Source of the DNA: Pyrinomonadaceae bacterium
GTDB taxonomy: Bacteria; Acidobacteriota; Blastocatellia; Pyrinomonadales; Pyrinomonadaceae
Length of the DNA: 64,000 nucleotides
Direction: 5' to 3'
Assembly: GCA_030841085.1 (NCBI GenBank)
Contig: JAVEDP010000021.1
Location: 124,001 to 188,000 of the forward strand
Part shown: in pieces, positions 42,613 through 51,160 of the stretch
Numbering within the stretch: the first letter of the stretch is position 1
Layout of the letters: every line of letters begins with the position of its first letter
Position numbers and translations under genes: made by a program
Notes under the pieces: model-generated
Seen by the model: only the letters and a program-made list of their open reading frames with translations
Told to the model about the DNA's origin: nothing
Database searches by the model: none

Positions 42613-44739
42613 TTACCCAAGCCTAAGAAAATTAATTCGCCCGTTCGGATCGTCACCGGAGCAAACCGGTACGATGGCCCAGCGAAGTTTTAAAGGCACC
42701 TTGCTTCTGGTTTTCCAACAGGCCGAAAAAGATTCGAGCCTGGAACCATAATGCTGCGAAGTGAACTGCGTTTCCAATTCCGACGGCTGATCTAGATCGA
42801 GCGAGCCGACAAGCAAGGCTGAGCCGGTCAGCTCGTCGCGAGCCAGCACAAATCTTCTGTCAAGATGCTTGACGTCAAGTCCGGGAGCGAAATGAAAACG
42901 CGCGGCGACTTCGTGTTCACCTGCGCCCGAGATTTCATCTTCAATTAACCACCAACGTTCACTCTTATTAAACGTAACAGTGCGTCGATGTGTTGCCGGC
43001 TCGATCAAACGCTCGTAGCCGGAGTGCTCCGCGACGATGCGATCCTGCTCCGCCGTGCATTCCCAGTCCAGGACCTTAACGCGCGCTTCAGCTCCAATAA
43101 CAAACGGCGCATCTTCGCGAATCGTATTGTGCTCGACGCCGTCGAGCTGCACCGTTGAATGATAGGCCGTCGAGCGAAAGCGATGCCGCTCGTGCAAGTC
43201 GGCCGTGTAAACGTAGGTGCCTGGATCGACAATGAAGGCGCGGCCGCAGGCAGACACTTCAATACTTAACGCATCGTTGTGACGGTGCGAAGCGGGTCTG
43301 TTTTTATTCGGACCGTTTGCATTGAATAACAAGTAGAGATCATCGTGGCGCAAGACGTACGTGCCCGCATCGGGGAATCCAGCTGAGGAAACCTCTGTAG
43401 ATGCCGTCGCAAGCTGTTCGTAGTTTTGCAGACCTTCCCTTCCCAAAAACCAAAGCAACTCGGGCGGCGTCTCGAGTTGCGCTGACTTGAATTGCGAATT
43501 CTGAAAGACCGCCGCGCCGAGCGCCAACAGATACGCGTGATCGTTTGCGCTGTGCGAAACCAACGGTAATACCTGACCGCCGTCGGTGTCACCAATCAGC
43601 GGCGCGGCCCCGTCAGGTCGCAAGAATGCCCGAAGGTAGACCAGCATCGAACGCAGCTTGTCCCAATACTTGTCCGCAATCGGAATCCCGTTCGCGCGAC
43701 ACAGGATGAACGAGTAAAGAAACAGTTCGAGGAGGAACCGGTGATAGCCGGTTGAGCCTTCATAATGCGCGCCGTCGGGTAAGACTTGTTTGTCCATCTC
43801 GCGCAACATTTCAGTCAAGGCCCATTCACGCCACTCCTTCGCGGCGCTCAGTTCCGGCAGCATGACGCCCAGCCACAACAGGCCCGTAACGTCGGACAAA
43901 TAGTGGTTGCTGGTTGCCACGTAAGAAAACTCGAGGTTGCGTTTGATGTGCGCCCCGTGCTGGTCAAACATTTTGAGCAACAACGCCAGTCGCGCTTCAT
44001 TGAGACTGGGCGAAGTGCGAAATAATGAAAGCACCGCCAGCAAATTCATGGCGCGCAGCGCAACTTCCATTGCACATGACCAGTTTGCGCCGCGGCCGAC
44101 TGGATTTTGTTCGTGCCAACTCTCGACTTGCTTAAAAAACTCGGCAGCGAATTCCTCTTCTTTGGTCATTGCGAAGGCGCGACCCAGAGTGACCAGGTGG
44201 CCGAGACGATTGAGTTCCCACAACACCCGTATGTCCGAGCCGTCGTTGTGCCACAAGGAAATGTCCGCGTGATATTCGAGTGGCCAGATTCTGCCGGAGA
44301 GTGGATCGCGCTGCCAGTCGATCGGATTTCCGAAATCCTTCAAGCCAAGACCCAACAAGGACCAGCGTTGCTCTTTCGTAATTCGCCACGCCGCTTCGAT
44401 CACCTGGCGTGAATCGTCAGGAAAAATGTCGCGCGTCTCAGTCGCAGCGGCACGTGCGATTTCAAAACCGGGCAGGAAACTGGGCGTGTCCCGAGTTCGA
44501 AAATGCTCGAGCAGATCGGATGAAGAGAGTTTTTGGGACTCCGGCAGCAAGCGCGCGGGTTGAGACGCGAGTTCCGGAAGCGCCGCTCGCTCGCGACGGC
44601 GTGCAGCGGTTGCGCGCCCGCGGCGAAAGCCTTCGCGCACCGCCTGCGCAAAACTTATGTTGCCGCCCAACACGCCGCGAACGCCTTTCGCGATAGTTGA
44701 ACGAGACGACTTGTTAGGGTCTTCGGAAGAGTTTGGCAA
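42613..44739 (-). CDS. heparinase II/III-family protein
   Basis: 708 residues from TTG 44739 (no ATG is near; the start is uncertain and could be slightly downstream). An alpha/alpha toroid-like half (about 120-400: WPLEYHADISLWHNDGSD, NWSCAMEVALRAMNLL, SNHYLSDVTGLLWLG, GAHYEGSTGYHRF) is followed by a beta-sandwich half (about 480-690: ASHRHNDALSIEVSACGR, VDPGTYVYTAD). Tyr and His for lyase chemistry are plausible in YEGSTGYHRF and SHRHND. Such proteins in biosynthetic loci probably edit or release the growing uronic-acid chain. No signal peptide is seen, so it would be cytoplasmic; this is odd for a degrading enzyme. Confidence 0.88.
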   Translation of the reverse strand: MPNSSEDPNKSSRSTIAKGVRGVLGGNISFAQAVREGFRRGRATAARRRERAALPELASQPARLLPESQKLSSSDLLEHFRTRDTPSFLPGFEIARAAATETRDIFPDDSRQVIEAAWRITKEQRWSLLGLGLKDFGNPIDWQRDPLSGRIWPLEYHADISLWHNDGSDIRVLWELNRLGHLVTLGRAFAMTKEEEFAAEFFKQVESWHEQNPVGRGANWSCAMEVALRAMNLLAVLSLFRTSPSLNEARLALLLKMFDQHGAHIKRNLEFSYVATSNHYLSDVTGLLWLGVMLPELSAAKEWREWALTEMLREMDKQVLPDGAHYEGSTGYHRFLLELFLYSFILCRANGIPIADKYWDKLRSMLVYLRAFLRPDGAAPLIGDTDGGQVLPLVSHSANDHAYLLALGAAVFQNSQFKSAQLETPPELLWFLGREGLQNYEQLATASTEVSSAGFPDAGTYVLRHDDLYLLFNANGPNKNRPASHRHNDALSIEVSACGRAFIVDPGTYVYTADLHERHRFRSTAYHSTVQLDGVEHNTIREDAPFVIGAEARVKVLDWECTAEQDRIVAEHSGYERLIEPATHRRTVTFNKSERWWLIEDEISGAGEHEVAARFHFAPGLDVKHLDRRFVLARDELTGSALLVGSLDLDQPSELETQFTSQHYGSRLESFSACWKTRSKVPLKLRWAIVPVCSGDDPNGRINFLRLG

Positions 44740-44789
44740 TTGCGTTAGTGTCGTCCACGCATCTACGCGACCGGAATAGCATCACATTT

Positions 44790-44836
44790 GCGGCGTCAAG
44801 CCGCCGTGCTGCAAAGCGGCGTCAAGCCGCCGCAGT
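44790..44836. repeat. palindromic repeat of the GGCGTCAAGCCGCC family
   Basis: GCGGCGTCAAGCCGCCGTGC and then GGCGTCAAGCCGCCGC in direct order between wecB and the heparinase-type gene. The same 30-base wording stands at 54765-54795 and inverted at 54672-54706. Confidence 0.85.
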
Positions 44837-44868
44837 CCAAAAGTTTCCGCGGGCTCAAAGCGAACACG

Positions 44869-45954
44869 TCACAGCGCCGCGAGTATGCGCTCCGCAGTGT
44901 GCCCATCCCAGAGCGGAATGCTAACAGGTGCGCGTGGCGTTTCCGCAAGCGCGGCTGACGCGGCCGCAATAATCCGCGCCGTATCAGTGCCCACGATTTT
45001 GTTTGTTCCCATCGTCACCGTAATCGGGCGCTCGGTGTTTTCGCGCAACGTCAAACACGGGATGCCGAGCACGGTAGTCTCTTCCTGAATGCCGCCCGAA
45101 TCGGTCAACACCAAACGCGCGCCGCTGTAGAGATTAAGAAAGTCGAGATACCCGAGCGGTTCGATCAAGCGCAAGCCTTTCATTTTCTCAATTCGTTCGT
45201 AAAGACCCAGGCCGGCAATTGTTGTTCGCGTTCGGGGATGAACTGGAAAAACAATCGGTAGCGTTTCGGTGATGGGTTCAAGCGCCGCGAGAATTCTGCT
45301 GAACACGATCGGGTCATCAACGTTTGCCGGTCTATGTAAGGTCAGCACGCCGTAACTTTTTTCGGTCAACCCCAATTGGTCCCTGATTGCCGACTCGCGC
45401 GAACGTTCAAGGTTCTGGTAGAGCGAATCAATCATGACGTTGCCCACCAGACGGATTCGCTCCGGCAAGATGCCTTCCGCGCGCAGGTTGTCATCGGCAT
45501 CGGCGGATGGGGTTAACAAAAGATCTGCGATTCGATCTGTTTCCACGCGATTAGTTTCTTCCGGCATGGACCAGTCATAGCTGCGCAAACCGGCTTCGAC
45601 GTGCGCGACTTTTGCATCTAATTTCTTTGCCGCGCGCGCGCAGGCTAGCGTGGAATTTACATCGCCGACGACGATTACCCAATCGGGCTTTTCCTTCGCA
45701 ACTACCGGAGCGAAGCGCTCTTCGACCGCTGTTATTTGCTGGTCGCGTGGCGCCGAACCAACTCCCAGATGAATATCCGGCGGCGGCAGATCGAGGTCGC
45801 GAAAAAACGTCTCAGACATGTCGGCGTCGTAATGCTGGCCGGTATGAATGAGAAGCGGCGCAAACTCGCGTTCGCGCCGCTTCATTGCCGCGACAATCGG
45901 CGCCACCTTCATAAAGTTAGGCCGCGCGCCGACAACGTTGATTATCTTAAGCAC
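44869..45954 (-). CDS. wecB: UDP-N-acetylglucosamine 2-epimerase
   Basis: 361 residues from GTG 45954. It converts UDP-GlcNAc to UDP-ManNAc. IINVVGARPNFMKVAPI opens the protein, HVEAGLRSYD, HRPANVDDP and the catalytic-site block LTDSGGIQEETTVLGIPCLTLR near 280 are all intact. The GTG overlaps the TAG stop of the dead toxin gene by one base, so wecB translation may depend on ribosomes from upstream. With the dehydrogenase at 46645 it gives UDP-ManNAcA, a sugar acid used in capsules and enterobacterial common antigen. Confidence 0.95.
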   Translation of the reverse strand: MLKIINVVGARPNFMKVAPIVAAMKRREREFAPLLIHTGQHYDADMSETFFRDLDLPPPDIHLGVGSAPRDQQITAVEERFAPVVAKEKPDWVIVVGDVNSTLACARAAKKLDAKVAHVEAGLRSYDWSMPEETNRVETDRIADLLLTPSADADDNLRAEGILPERIRLVGNVMIDSLYQNLERSRESAIRDQLGLTEKSYGVLTLHRPANVDDPIVFSRILAALEPITETLPIVFPVHPRTRTTIAGLGLYERIEKMKGLRLIEPLGYLDFLNLYSGARLVLTDSGGIQEETTVLGIPCLTLRENTERPITVTMGTNKIVGTDTARIIAAASAALAETPRAPVSIPLWDGHTAERILAAL

Positions 45955-46220
45955 TAATCATAAGCCTTGCTACGATGTCTGGCTGCAACAATTTCGACTT
46001 GCCGATCCGCATCATTAATGGAGTAAATGACTCGATATTCGCCGATCCGTATTCGCCAGCGGTTGACGGCTCCTACAAGCTTTCTGCAACCGGCGGGTCG
46101 CGGATCTGCAGCAAGTAAGCGGATTGACTGCACAACGCGGACTCGTATGGTTTCGTCAAGAGCGCGAATTTATTTTTGTGCCGAACGGTTTACACCAACG
46201 GTGTAGGCCGCATCACTCAT
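45954..46220 (-). pseudogene. RelE/ParE-type toxin, broken by an in-frame stop
   Basis: Read from ATG 46220, which overlaps the antitoxin end by 8 bases, the frame gives MSDAAYTVGVNRSAQK, then TAA at 46170-46172, then IRALDETIRVRVVQSIRLLA, DPRPAGCRKL, NRWRIRIGEYRVIYSI and ends RHRSKAYD with TAG at 45954-45956. This is the full RelE/ParE pattern with one nonsense codon at position 17 and no frameshift. The toxin is therefore probably inactive, though the neighbour antitoxin is intact. A TAA in the first third of a toxin gene is what loss under selection would leave. Confidence 0.8.
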
Positions 46221-46410
46221 TCAAGAGCCCTTCCGCTTGCAATTCGGCTTCAAACTCCTCGAGAGGTTTTGTCGGTTCTCCATTGCGGCTGTCCGCGAGA
46301 ATATTGTCGTAAATGTCTTCCCAGAGTTCTCCCCACTCTTTTAGATCCAATTGCACCGCCACCCTTGTACCTTGGGCGTCAGTAACGAATTGAATTCCCG
46401 GTATTGCCAT
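46213..46410 (-). CDS. antitoxin of a RelBE-like pair
   Basis: 65 residues from ATG 46410, which has GGAGG 8 bases upstream; a longer frame to 46491 exists but reads over the remnant of another gene. IQFVTDAQGTRVAVQLDLKE and then EWGELWEDIYDNIL is the pattern of small acidic antitoxins partnered with RelE toxins (strand-turn-strand, helix). The tail KPLEEFEAELQAEGLLNE would bind the toxin. Intact, but its toxin is broken. Confidence 0.75.
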   Translation of the reverse strand: MAIPGIQFVTDAQGTRVAVQLDLKEWGELWEDIYDNILADSRNGEPTKPLEEFEAELQAEGLLNE

Positions 46411-46438
46411 CGCGCGGCCTCCTTCCATCGAGGTAAGG

Positions 46439-46632
46439 TCAATTACTCGAACAACAGAAACGAATGACATTCGGATCCTGCCCGTGGTCAAAGTGGCAAC
46501 GAACGGCCTCTATAAGCTGCTCTCGAAGCCCTGCCAAGTCTTCGGCCTCGGTGAAGATCGACTCTACAAGGGCGCGTGCCGTATACCGCCCTCAGGTGCG
46601 CTGTCCCCAACAAAAATCAAGTCGTCCCTCAA
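46439..46632 (-). pseudogene. frameshifted remnant of a small HicB-like protein
   Basis: Frame 1 from a TTG at 46632 reads LRDDLIFVGDSAPEGG and soon stops at TAG. One base out of frame, the sequence continues as YTARALVESIFTEAEDLAGL, REQLIEAVRCHFDHGQDPNV and IRF, ending at TGA 46439-46441. Joined, they give the well-known pattern of small proteins with an EGGYTARALGxSIFTEADT-type block followed by a CHFD helix. One missing base after GGCGG explains the break. It sits directly after the sugar dehydrogenase stop. Confidence 0.65.
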
Positions 46633-46644
46633 GACAATTCTATC

Positions 46645-47982
46645 CTACAAGCGGATAATTCGCGCGCTGCTTGCGCGTCTGACATCTCCATTCAAAGCAT
46701 TGCGCGTATCAACTATTAACGAGGTCAACTGCGTCACGCGGCTGTAATCAATGTCGCTGTGATCGGTAACAATGATGACGCAATCCGAGTCACGTAGTTC
46801 GGCGTCATTCAGCTCCACCGAAGCAAGTGGTTCGCCGCCGCCTTCGGTGTGCGCGTCGTCAAAGTGGACTTCTTTTACAAACGGATCGTGGTAACTCACA
46901 ACGGCGCCCTTGGCCCGCAGGCGATCGATGATCGAAAGCGCCGGACTCTCGCGCACGTCGTCGATGTCTTTTTTGTAAGCCACGCCCAGCAGTAAAACAC
47001 GCGAACCCTTCATCGACTTGCTTTCGTCGTTTAGTCCGTCGGCAACCAGTTGGACCACGTGCTCCGGCATGCGCGAATTAACTTCTTCCGCCAGTCCAAT
47101 AAAGCGTGAATCGAATCCATGTTGCCTTGCTTTCCACGAAAGGTAATGGGGATCGAGCGGAATGCAATGGCCGCCAATTCCCGGCCCCGGATAAAACGCC
47201 ATGAAGCCAAATGGTTTGGTGGCCGCTGCGCGAATCACTTCCCAGGTGTCGATGTTGAGCGCATAGCAAAGCCGCGCCATTTCGTTTGCCATGCCGATGT
47301 TTACTGCACGAAAAGTGTTTTCCAGCAGTTTGGCAGTCTCGGCAACGCGCGCCGAACTGACAGCATGCACTTCACGAACGATTTGCGAATAAAGAAACGC
47401 GGCCACGTCGGTTGAGTCAGGAGTGACTCCGCCAACCACTTTCGGAATGTTGTGCGTTTGGAATTGTGGATTGCCCGGATCGACTCGTTCCGGCGAGAAG
47501 GCCAGCAGAAAATCTTCGTCAAGTTTCAGTCCGGTCTCTTCAAACATCGGCAACAACACTTCATCGGTAGTGCCGGGGTAGGTAGTCGATTCGAGAATAA
47601 TGAGCTGGCCATGATGCAGACGCTGTTTGATCTCATTGGCGGCGGCAAGAATGTAAGAGACGTCGGGCTCCTTGGTCTTGCGCAAAGGCGTCGGCACGCA
47701 AATGATGACAGCATCGCAATCCTGAAGTTGATCAAAGTCGGTGGTCGCACTGAGACGCTTGCCGTCAACAAGTTCCTTGATGACTGACCCGGGCACATCA
47801 CCAATGTATGAATCGCCGGCATTGATCTGCGCGGCTTTATGCGAATCAACTTCGAAACCAATAGCTTGAAATCCAGCGCGTGCGAACTCTGTAAGCAAAG
47901 GCAGGCCGACATACCCCAGGCCAACCACGCCAACGTGGACACGTTTTTCTTTTATCGAGGCAGTTATTTGTTCCTTAACCAT
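46645..47982 (-). CDS. nucleotide sugar dehydrogenase (UDP-ManNAc/GlcNAc 6-dehydrogenase, WbpA/WecC type)
   Basis: 445 residues, start ATG 47982 with GAGGAAAAA upstream. VGVVGLGYVGLPLLTEFARA at 18-37 binds NAD, IICVPTPLRKTKEPDVS is the N-terminal domain signature, STTYPGTTDEVLLP follows, and the catalytic Cys is in GPGIGGHCIPLDPHYLSW near 270. VLLLGVAYKKDIDDVRESPA is the C-terminal UDP-binding part. It oxidises the C6 alcohol of a UDP-HexNAc to a uronic acid. The choice between GlcNAc and ManNAc is not readable, but wecB downstream favours ManNAc. Confidence 0.93.
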   Translation of the reverse strand: MVKEQITASIKEKRVHVGVVGLGYVGLPLLTEFARAGFQAIGFEVDSHKAAQINAGDSYIGDVPGSVIKELVDGKRLSATTDFDQLQDCDAVIICVPTPLRKTKEPDVSYILAAANEIKQRLHHGQLIILESTTYPGTTDEVLLPMFEETGLKLDEDFLLAFSPERVDPGNPQFQTHNIPKVVGGVTPDSTDVAAFLYSQIVREVHAVSSARVAETAKLLENTFRAVNIGMANEMARLCYALNIDTWEVIRAAATKPFGFMAFYPGPGIGGHCIPLDPHYLSWKARQHGFDSRFIGLAEEVNSRMPEHVVQLVADGLNDESKSMKGSRVLLLGVAYKKDIDDVRESPALSIIDRLRAKGAVVSYHDPFVKEVHFDDAHTEGGGEPLASVELNDAELRDSDCVIIVTDHSDIDYSRVTQLTSLIVDTRNALNGDVRRASSARIIRL

Positions 47983-48059
47983 CTAATCAGTTTTTCCTCG
48001 GAAGCAAGCGAGCAGATGCGCCATTCGTTTTCGCAGCGGCACCCACAGAGCTCGCCTCT

Positions 48060-48698
48060 TTACTGTTTACTTTTGAGACTATTGCCCAGCCAATTGAACG
48101 GCTTATCGATGTTGAAGTAGTAGCTGACTTCCTGCTCAGTCTTGGGGTCCGTAACCGTCATTTTATCGTAATGATGAGTCTTCTCCTCAATCAACGCCTG
48201 AGCGATCGGCCGCACTCCCATAAAGTTGAATAAAGCGTATTCCTCATCCGTCGAGATAACGACGAACGCTGTTTCCATCGTCTTCCCGTCACCCGAGTCG
48301 CTGATGGACTTTAGCAATTTCTGAAAAATATTTTTGTGATAGTCGGCTTTGTCCGCATGCCCAAGTTCTCGATTCGCCACATAGGCGCCAAAGTGCGCGT
48401 TGATTTCAAGGTAGTTGGTAGCGAGAAGTTTTTCGCTGGAGATCAGGGCTTGGTCATATTGCTTGTTATTCAAAGCAGCGAACATTGCTTTTCGCGTTTC
48501 GCGGTCGCTGCCGTACGGGCTGTATTGCTTTGTTTCGGTGTAAGCCAAACGCAGCTCCTGAAAGTTTACGGCCGCATCCTGTTTCTTCACTCGTTCAAGC
48601 AGAACCTCGTACGGAACTTTGTTGACAGGCTGCTGGGCCAAACCAGCGGCTTGCAGCAAAAGCAGGGAGAAAATTATGAAGACGATTTTTCTAAACAT
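48060..48698 (-). CDS. secreted DUF4919-like protein
   Basis: 212 residues from ATG 48698, chosen since the product then starts with a signal peptide (MFRKIVFIIFSLLLLQAAGL, cleavage after LAQ). VPYEVLLERVKKQDAAVNFQ, RLAYTETKQYSPYG and EINAHFGAYVANRELG form helical repeats like a short TPR, and DEEYALFNFMGVRPIAQ with KTEQEVSYYFNIDKPFNWL is the conserved end of DUF4919. Function unknown; probably periplasmic. It stands at the edge of the polysaccharide locus, but nothing links it to that job. Confidence 0.75.
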   Translation of the reverse strand: MFRKIVFIIFSLLLLQAAGLAQQPVNKVPYEVLLERVKKQDAAVNFQELRLAYTETKQYSPYGSDRETRKAMFAALNNKQYDQALISSEKLLATNYLEINAHFGAYVANRELGHADKADYHKNIFQKLLKSISDSGDGKTMETAFVVISTDEEYALFNFMGVRPIAQALIEEKTHHYDKMTVTDPKTEQEVSYYFNIDKPFNWLGNSLKSKQ

Positions 48699-48863
48699 AT
48701 CGGCGGACGACGCACTCAACTCAGGAGACAATAGTAAAACTTAATCGCGATTCAATCTCAGCAAGACTATTGAGCGTTGCGAGGAGTGTCAAGGAGGGGT
48801 TTTCCGCCAAGCTTGACGAGGAAGGTGGTAAGATTAGCAAACAGCTTGTGAGGAACAGCGACT

Positions 48864-49142
48864 CTGGCTATCATCGATCTCATTAGAGAGAAAGTTCGGG
48901 AGGGCGAATACGAGTTTGTAATCCCACATTTCTTTGAAGAGATGGCGAATGACGACTTACTGTTTGCCGACATTGAGAGAGCAATTGCCACTGGCCGTAT
49001 CCGGAGAAGGTTCAAGCGCGATCCACGTGGCACTCGCTACGAGATAGTAGGGATAGCTATTGACGATCGACAGCTGGCGATAATCTGTCGCCTCAAAGAG
49101 ACTGGGAAACTTCTCTTCATAACCACCTACGCGTTGGATTAA
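48864..49142 (+). CDS. DUF4258-type protein without a canonical start codon
   Basis: The conserved frame is LAIIDLIREKVREGEYEFVI and then PHFFEEMANDDLLFADIERA, IATGRIRRRFKRDPRGTRYE, IVGIAIDD and so on to TAA 49142. An ATG occurs only at 48942, in the middle of the conserved part. The frame is open from 48852 (after TGA 48849-48851), with CTG 48864 behind GAGGAAC and no ATG, GTG or TTG. So it starts at a rare codon or its start has been lost. DUF4258 proteins are small nuclease-like toxins of the RelE/BrnT kind; the YgiT-type gene after it fits a pair. Confidence 0.55.
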   Translation: MAIIDLIREKVREGEYEFVIPHFFEEMANDDLLFADIERAIATGRIRRRFKRDPRGTRYEIVGIAIDDRQLAIICRLKETGKLLFITTYALD

Positions 49143-49146
49143 ATCC

Positions 49147-49419
49147 ATGAACAACAAAAAACCACCTTACGACTACGGCAAATGCCAGGTATGCGGAGAG
49201 CAGATGGAAGAGAAAAAGATTAACCAGGACTTCTGGCTAAAGGGAAAGTTGATTGTGATTGAGTCCGTGCCCGCGGGCGTCTGTGCTCAATGCGGCGAGA
49301 AGATTGTTAAGGCAGAAGTTGGCCGGCAACTGGCAACGCTAATCGCCAATCTTAGACGCCTGCCAAAGAAACGAACTATCAGCGTTCCTGTACTGAAATA
49401 TGCGAAGGAAGTGGCGTGA
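49147..49419 (+). CDS. YgiT-type zinc-finger antitoxin (short MqsA-like)
   Basis: 90 residues. Zinc pairs C16xxC19 in YDYGKCQVCGEQMEEKK and a second in VPAGVCAQCGEKIV near 56-59, the YgiT/MqsA N-terminal domain; the helix-turn-helix half of full MqsA is missing, which is usual for partners of DUF4258 proteins. It starts 4 bases after the DUF4258 stop. It would block the toxin; whether it binds DNA is unclear. Confidence 0.85.
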   Translation: MNNKKPPYDYGKCQVCGEQMEEKKINQDFWLKGKLIVIESVPAGVCAQCGEKIVKAEVGRQLATLIANLRRLPKKRTISVPVLKYAKEVA

Positions 49420-49496
49420 TTCAGCTATTAATTTCCCGCCTTCGCGACTCCACCCGTTTTCTTTATATCAACTCCTGACACCCAGACATACGATCC

Positions 49497-51002
49497 ATGA
49501 GCCAAGTGGCTGACACTTCTTCCCCGAAACTAATCCGCGGCCTGGGCCTGCTCGACGCCAGCATGATCGTCGTCGGGTCGATGATTGGTTCGGGGATTTT
49601 TATCACCTCGGCTGAGTCGGCGCGGCTGGTAGCATCGCCCGGCTGGTTGCTCGTTGCCTGGGCGCTGGCCGGCCTGCTCACCATTACCGGCGCACTCTGC
49701 TGCGCCGAGCTGGCGGCGATGATGCCGCACGCAGGCGGCCAGTACGTATTCCTGCGCGAAGCGTATGGACCACCCGCCGGCTTTCTTTTTGGCTGGTCGC
49801 TGTTACTGGTCATACAAACCGGAACTATCGCGGCGGTTGCCGTTGCATTTGCGCGCTTCATGGGCGTGCTCGCACCGCAAATCTCGGAATCAAATTACAT
49901 CGTCGCGCCGGTACATCTGTTCGGCAGTTACGCCCTTAGTCTGTCGACTGCACAACTGGTCGCGATCGTTCTGATCCTCTTGTTGAGTGCGACCAACACG
50001 CGCGGGTTAAAAACCGGCAAGCTCATTCAGAATACTTTTACCTTGACGAAAACTGCCGCACTCGCTGGTCTCATTCTGGTTGGCTTGTTGTTGGGTTGGA
50101 ACAGCAACAGCGCTGCTTATACTTCCAGTTGGTGGCATCCCGCCGCAAACGGCTGGAATCCGCAGGTGGTCCAACCCGGCCTGACGGCGACCGGCACGAG
50201 CGCGGTGCTAATGGTATTGGGCTTGGCGATGGTTGGGCCACTGTTTGCGCAATCGGCATGGAACAATGTGACGTTCACCGGGAGCGAAATCCGCGAGCCG
50301 GGCCGAAACTTGCCGCGGGCCCTGCTCATCGGCTGTCTGGCGGTGGTAGCTCTTTATCTTCTCGCCAACGTCGCATATATCGTGACGCTGCCGCTCGCGA
50401 CAATTCAGAAACCGCCGAACAGCGTTGCGACTGCGACGATGCAGGCTGTCTTTAATCGGGCGGGCACGATCGTGATGGCCGTGGCGATCATGATCTCAAC
50501 GTTCGGCTGTAACAACGGCTTGATTCTCGCCGGCGCGCGCGTCTATTACGCGATGGCACGCGACAATCTTTTCTTCAAACGGGTGGGCCGGTTGAATCGA
50601 CTGCACGTACCTGCAGTCGCGCTGGTCGTGCAGGGAGTTTGGGCGGCGTTTTTGACTCTGCCGCGAACGATGACAAACGATCCGCATACGGGCGCAGTCA
50701 CTTATGGCAACGTATACACACAGTTGCTCGAATACATAGTCTCCGCTGATCTGGTTTTTTACGCGCTGATGGTGGGAGCGGTGATCATCATGCGGCGCAA
50801 GTCTCCGGCGCTCGATCGCCCTTACCGCACTTTGGGTTACCCGGTCGTACCACTTATTTATATTTCGCTCGCGCTGTTGCTGGTGATCGATCTCGCGTTG
50901 TTGAAGGCGCAAACATCCGGCATCGGTTATCTGTTGGTACTAACGGGAATTCCGGTTTACTTCATCTGGCGCAAGCGCGCGGTAAAGAAAGAGCGGGGGT
51001 AA
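49497..51002 (+). CDS. APC-family amino acid permease
   Basis: 501 residues, about 12 membrane spans. GLLDASMIVVGSMIGSGIFI near 18-37 holds the conserved glycine-rich unwound helix of LeuT-fold antiporters; MPHAGGQYVFLREAYGP is the second hallmark. Hydrophobic spans follow to the end. Similar to LAT-type exchangers; the substrate cannot be read. Alone, not in an operon. The end, AVKKERG and TAA, is formed by the left arm of a repeat (AGAGCGGGGGTAAACCCGCC), so its stop codon is also supplied by a repeat. Confidence 0.92.
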   Translation: MSQVADTSSPKLIRGLGLLDASMIVVGSMIGSGIFITSAESARLVASPGWLLVAWALAGLLTITGALCCAELAAMMPHAGGQYVFLREAYGPPAGFLFGWSLLLVIQTGTIAAVAVAFARFMGVLAPQISESNYIVAPVHLFGSYALSLSTAQLVAIVLILLLSATNTRGLKTGKLIQNTFTLTKTAALAGLILVGLLLGWNSNSAAYTSSWWHPAANGWNPQVVQPGLTATGTSAVLMVLGLAMVGPLFAQSAWNNVTFTGSEIREPGRNLPRALLIGCLAVVALYLLANVAYIVTLPLATIQKPPNSVATATMQAVFNRAGTIVMAVAIMISTFGCNNGLILAGARVYYAMARDNLFFKRVGRLNRLHVPAVALVVQGVWAAFLTLPRTMTNDPHTGAVTYGNVYTQLLEYIVSADLVFYALMVGAVIIMRRKSPALDRPYRTLGYPVVPLIYISLALLLVIDLALLKAQTSGIGYLLVLTGIPVYFIWRKRAVKKERG

Positions 51003-51127
51003 ACCCGCCTTCCCAACCACGAACTGATCAAAGTTGCCTCAAATTTGTAATCTGAAAGCCACTCAAGGCGAGACCGTGAGCGACGGGTAAGCTCGTGGTT
51101 GGGAAGGTGGGTTTACCCCCGCTCTTA
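50991..51127. repeat. inverted repeat of the GAGCGGGGGTAAACCC family
   Basis: Left arm 50991-51022 starts GAGCGGGGGTAAACCCGCCT and runs on to TTCCCAACCACGA; right arm 51094-51125 is the inverse. GGGTAAACCC and GGGTTTACCC are the small palindromic cores. Spacer about 70 bases with another short palindrome, GCTCGTGGTT/AACCACGA. It lies between the permease and polymerase genes, which converge here. Confidence 0.88.
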
Positions 51128-51160
51128 GCCGCGCTACTTGCAGTCTTGGTAGCTGAGAAC

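Noticed and set aside
26010-47982. Exosortase/PEP-CTERM type polysaccharide locus
   Set aside because: Two asnB genes hinted at it, but no exosortase, no PEP-CTERM protein and no PEP-associated chain-length gene were found in the window.
48767-49033. Minus-strand ORF of 88 residues
   Set aside because: It is antisense to the conserved DUF4258 frame.
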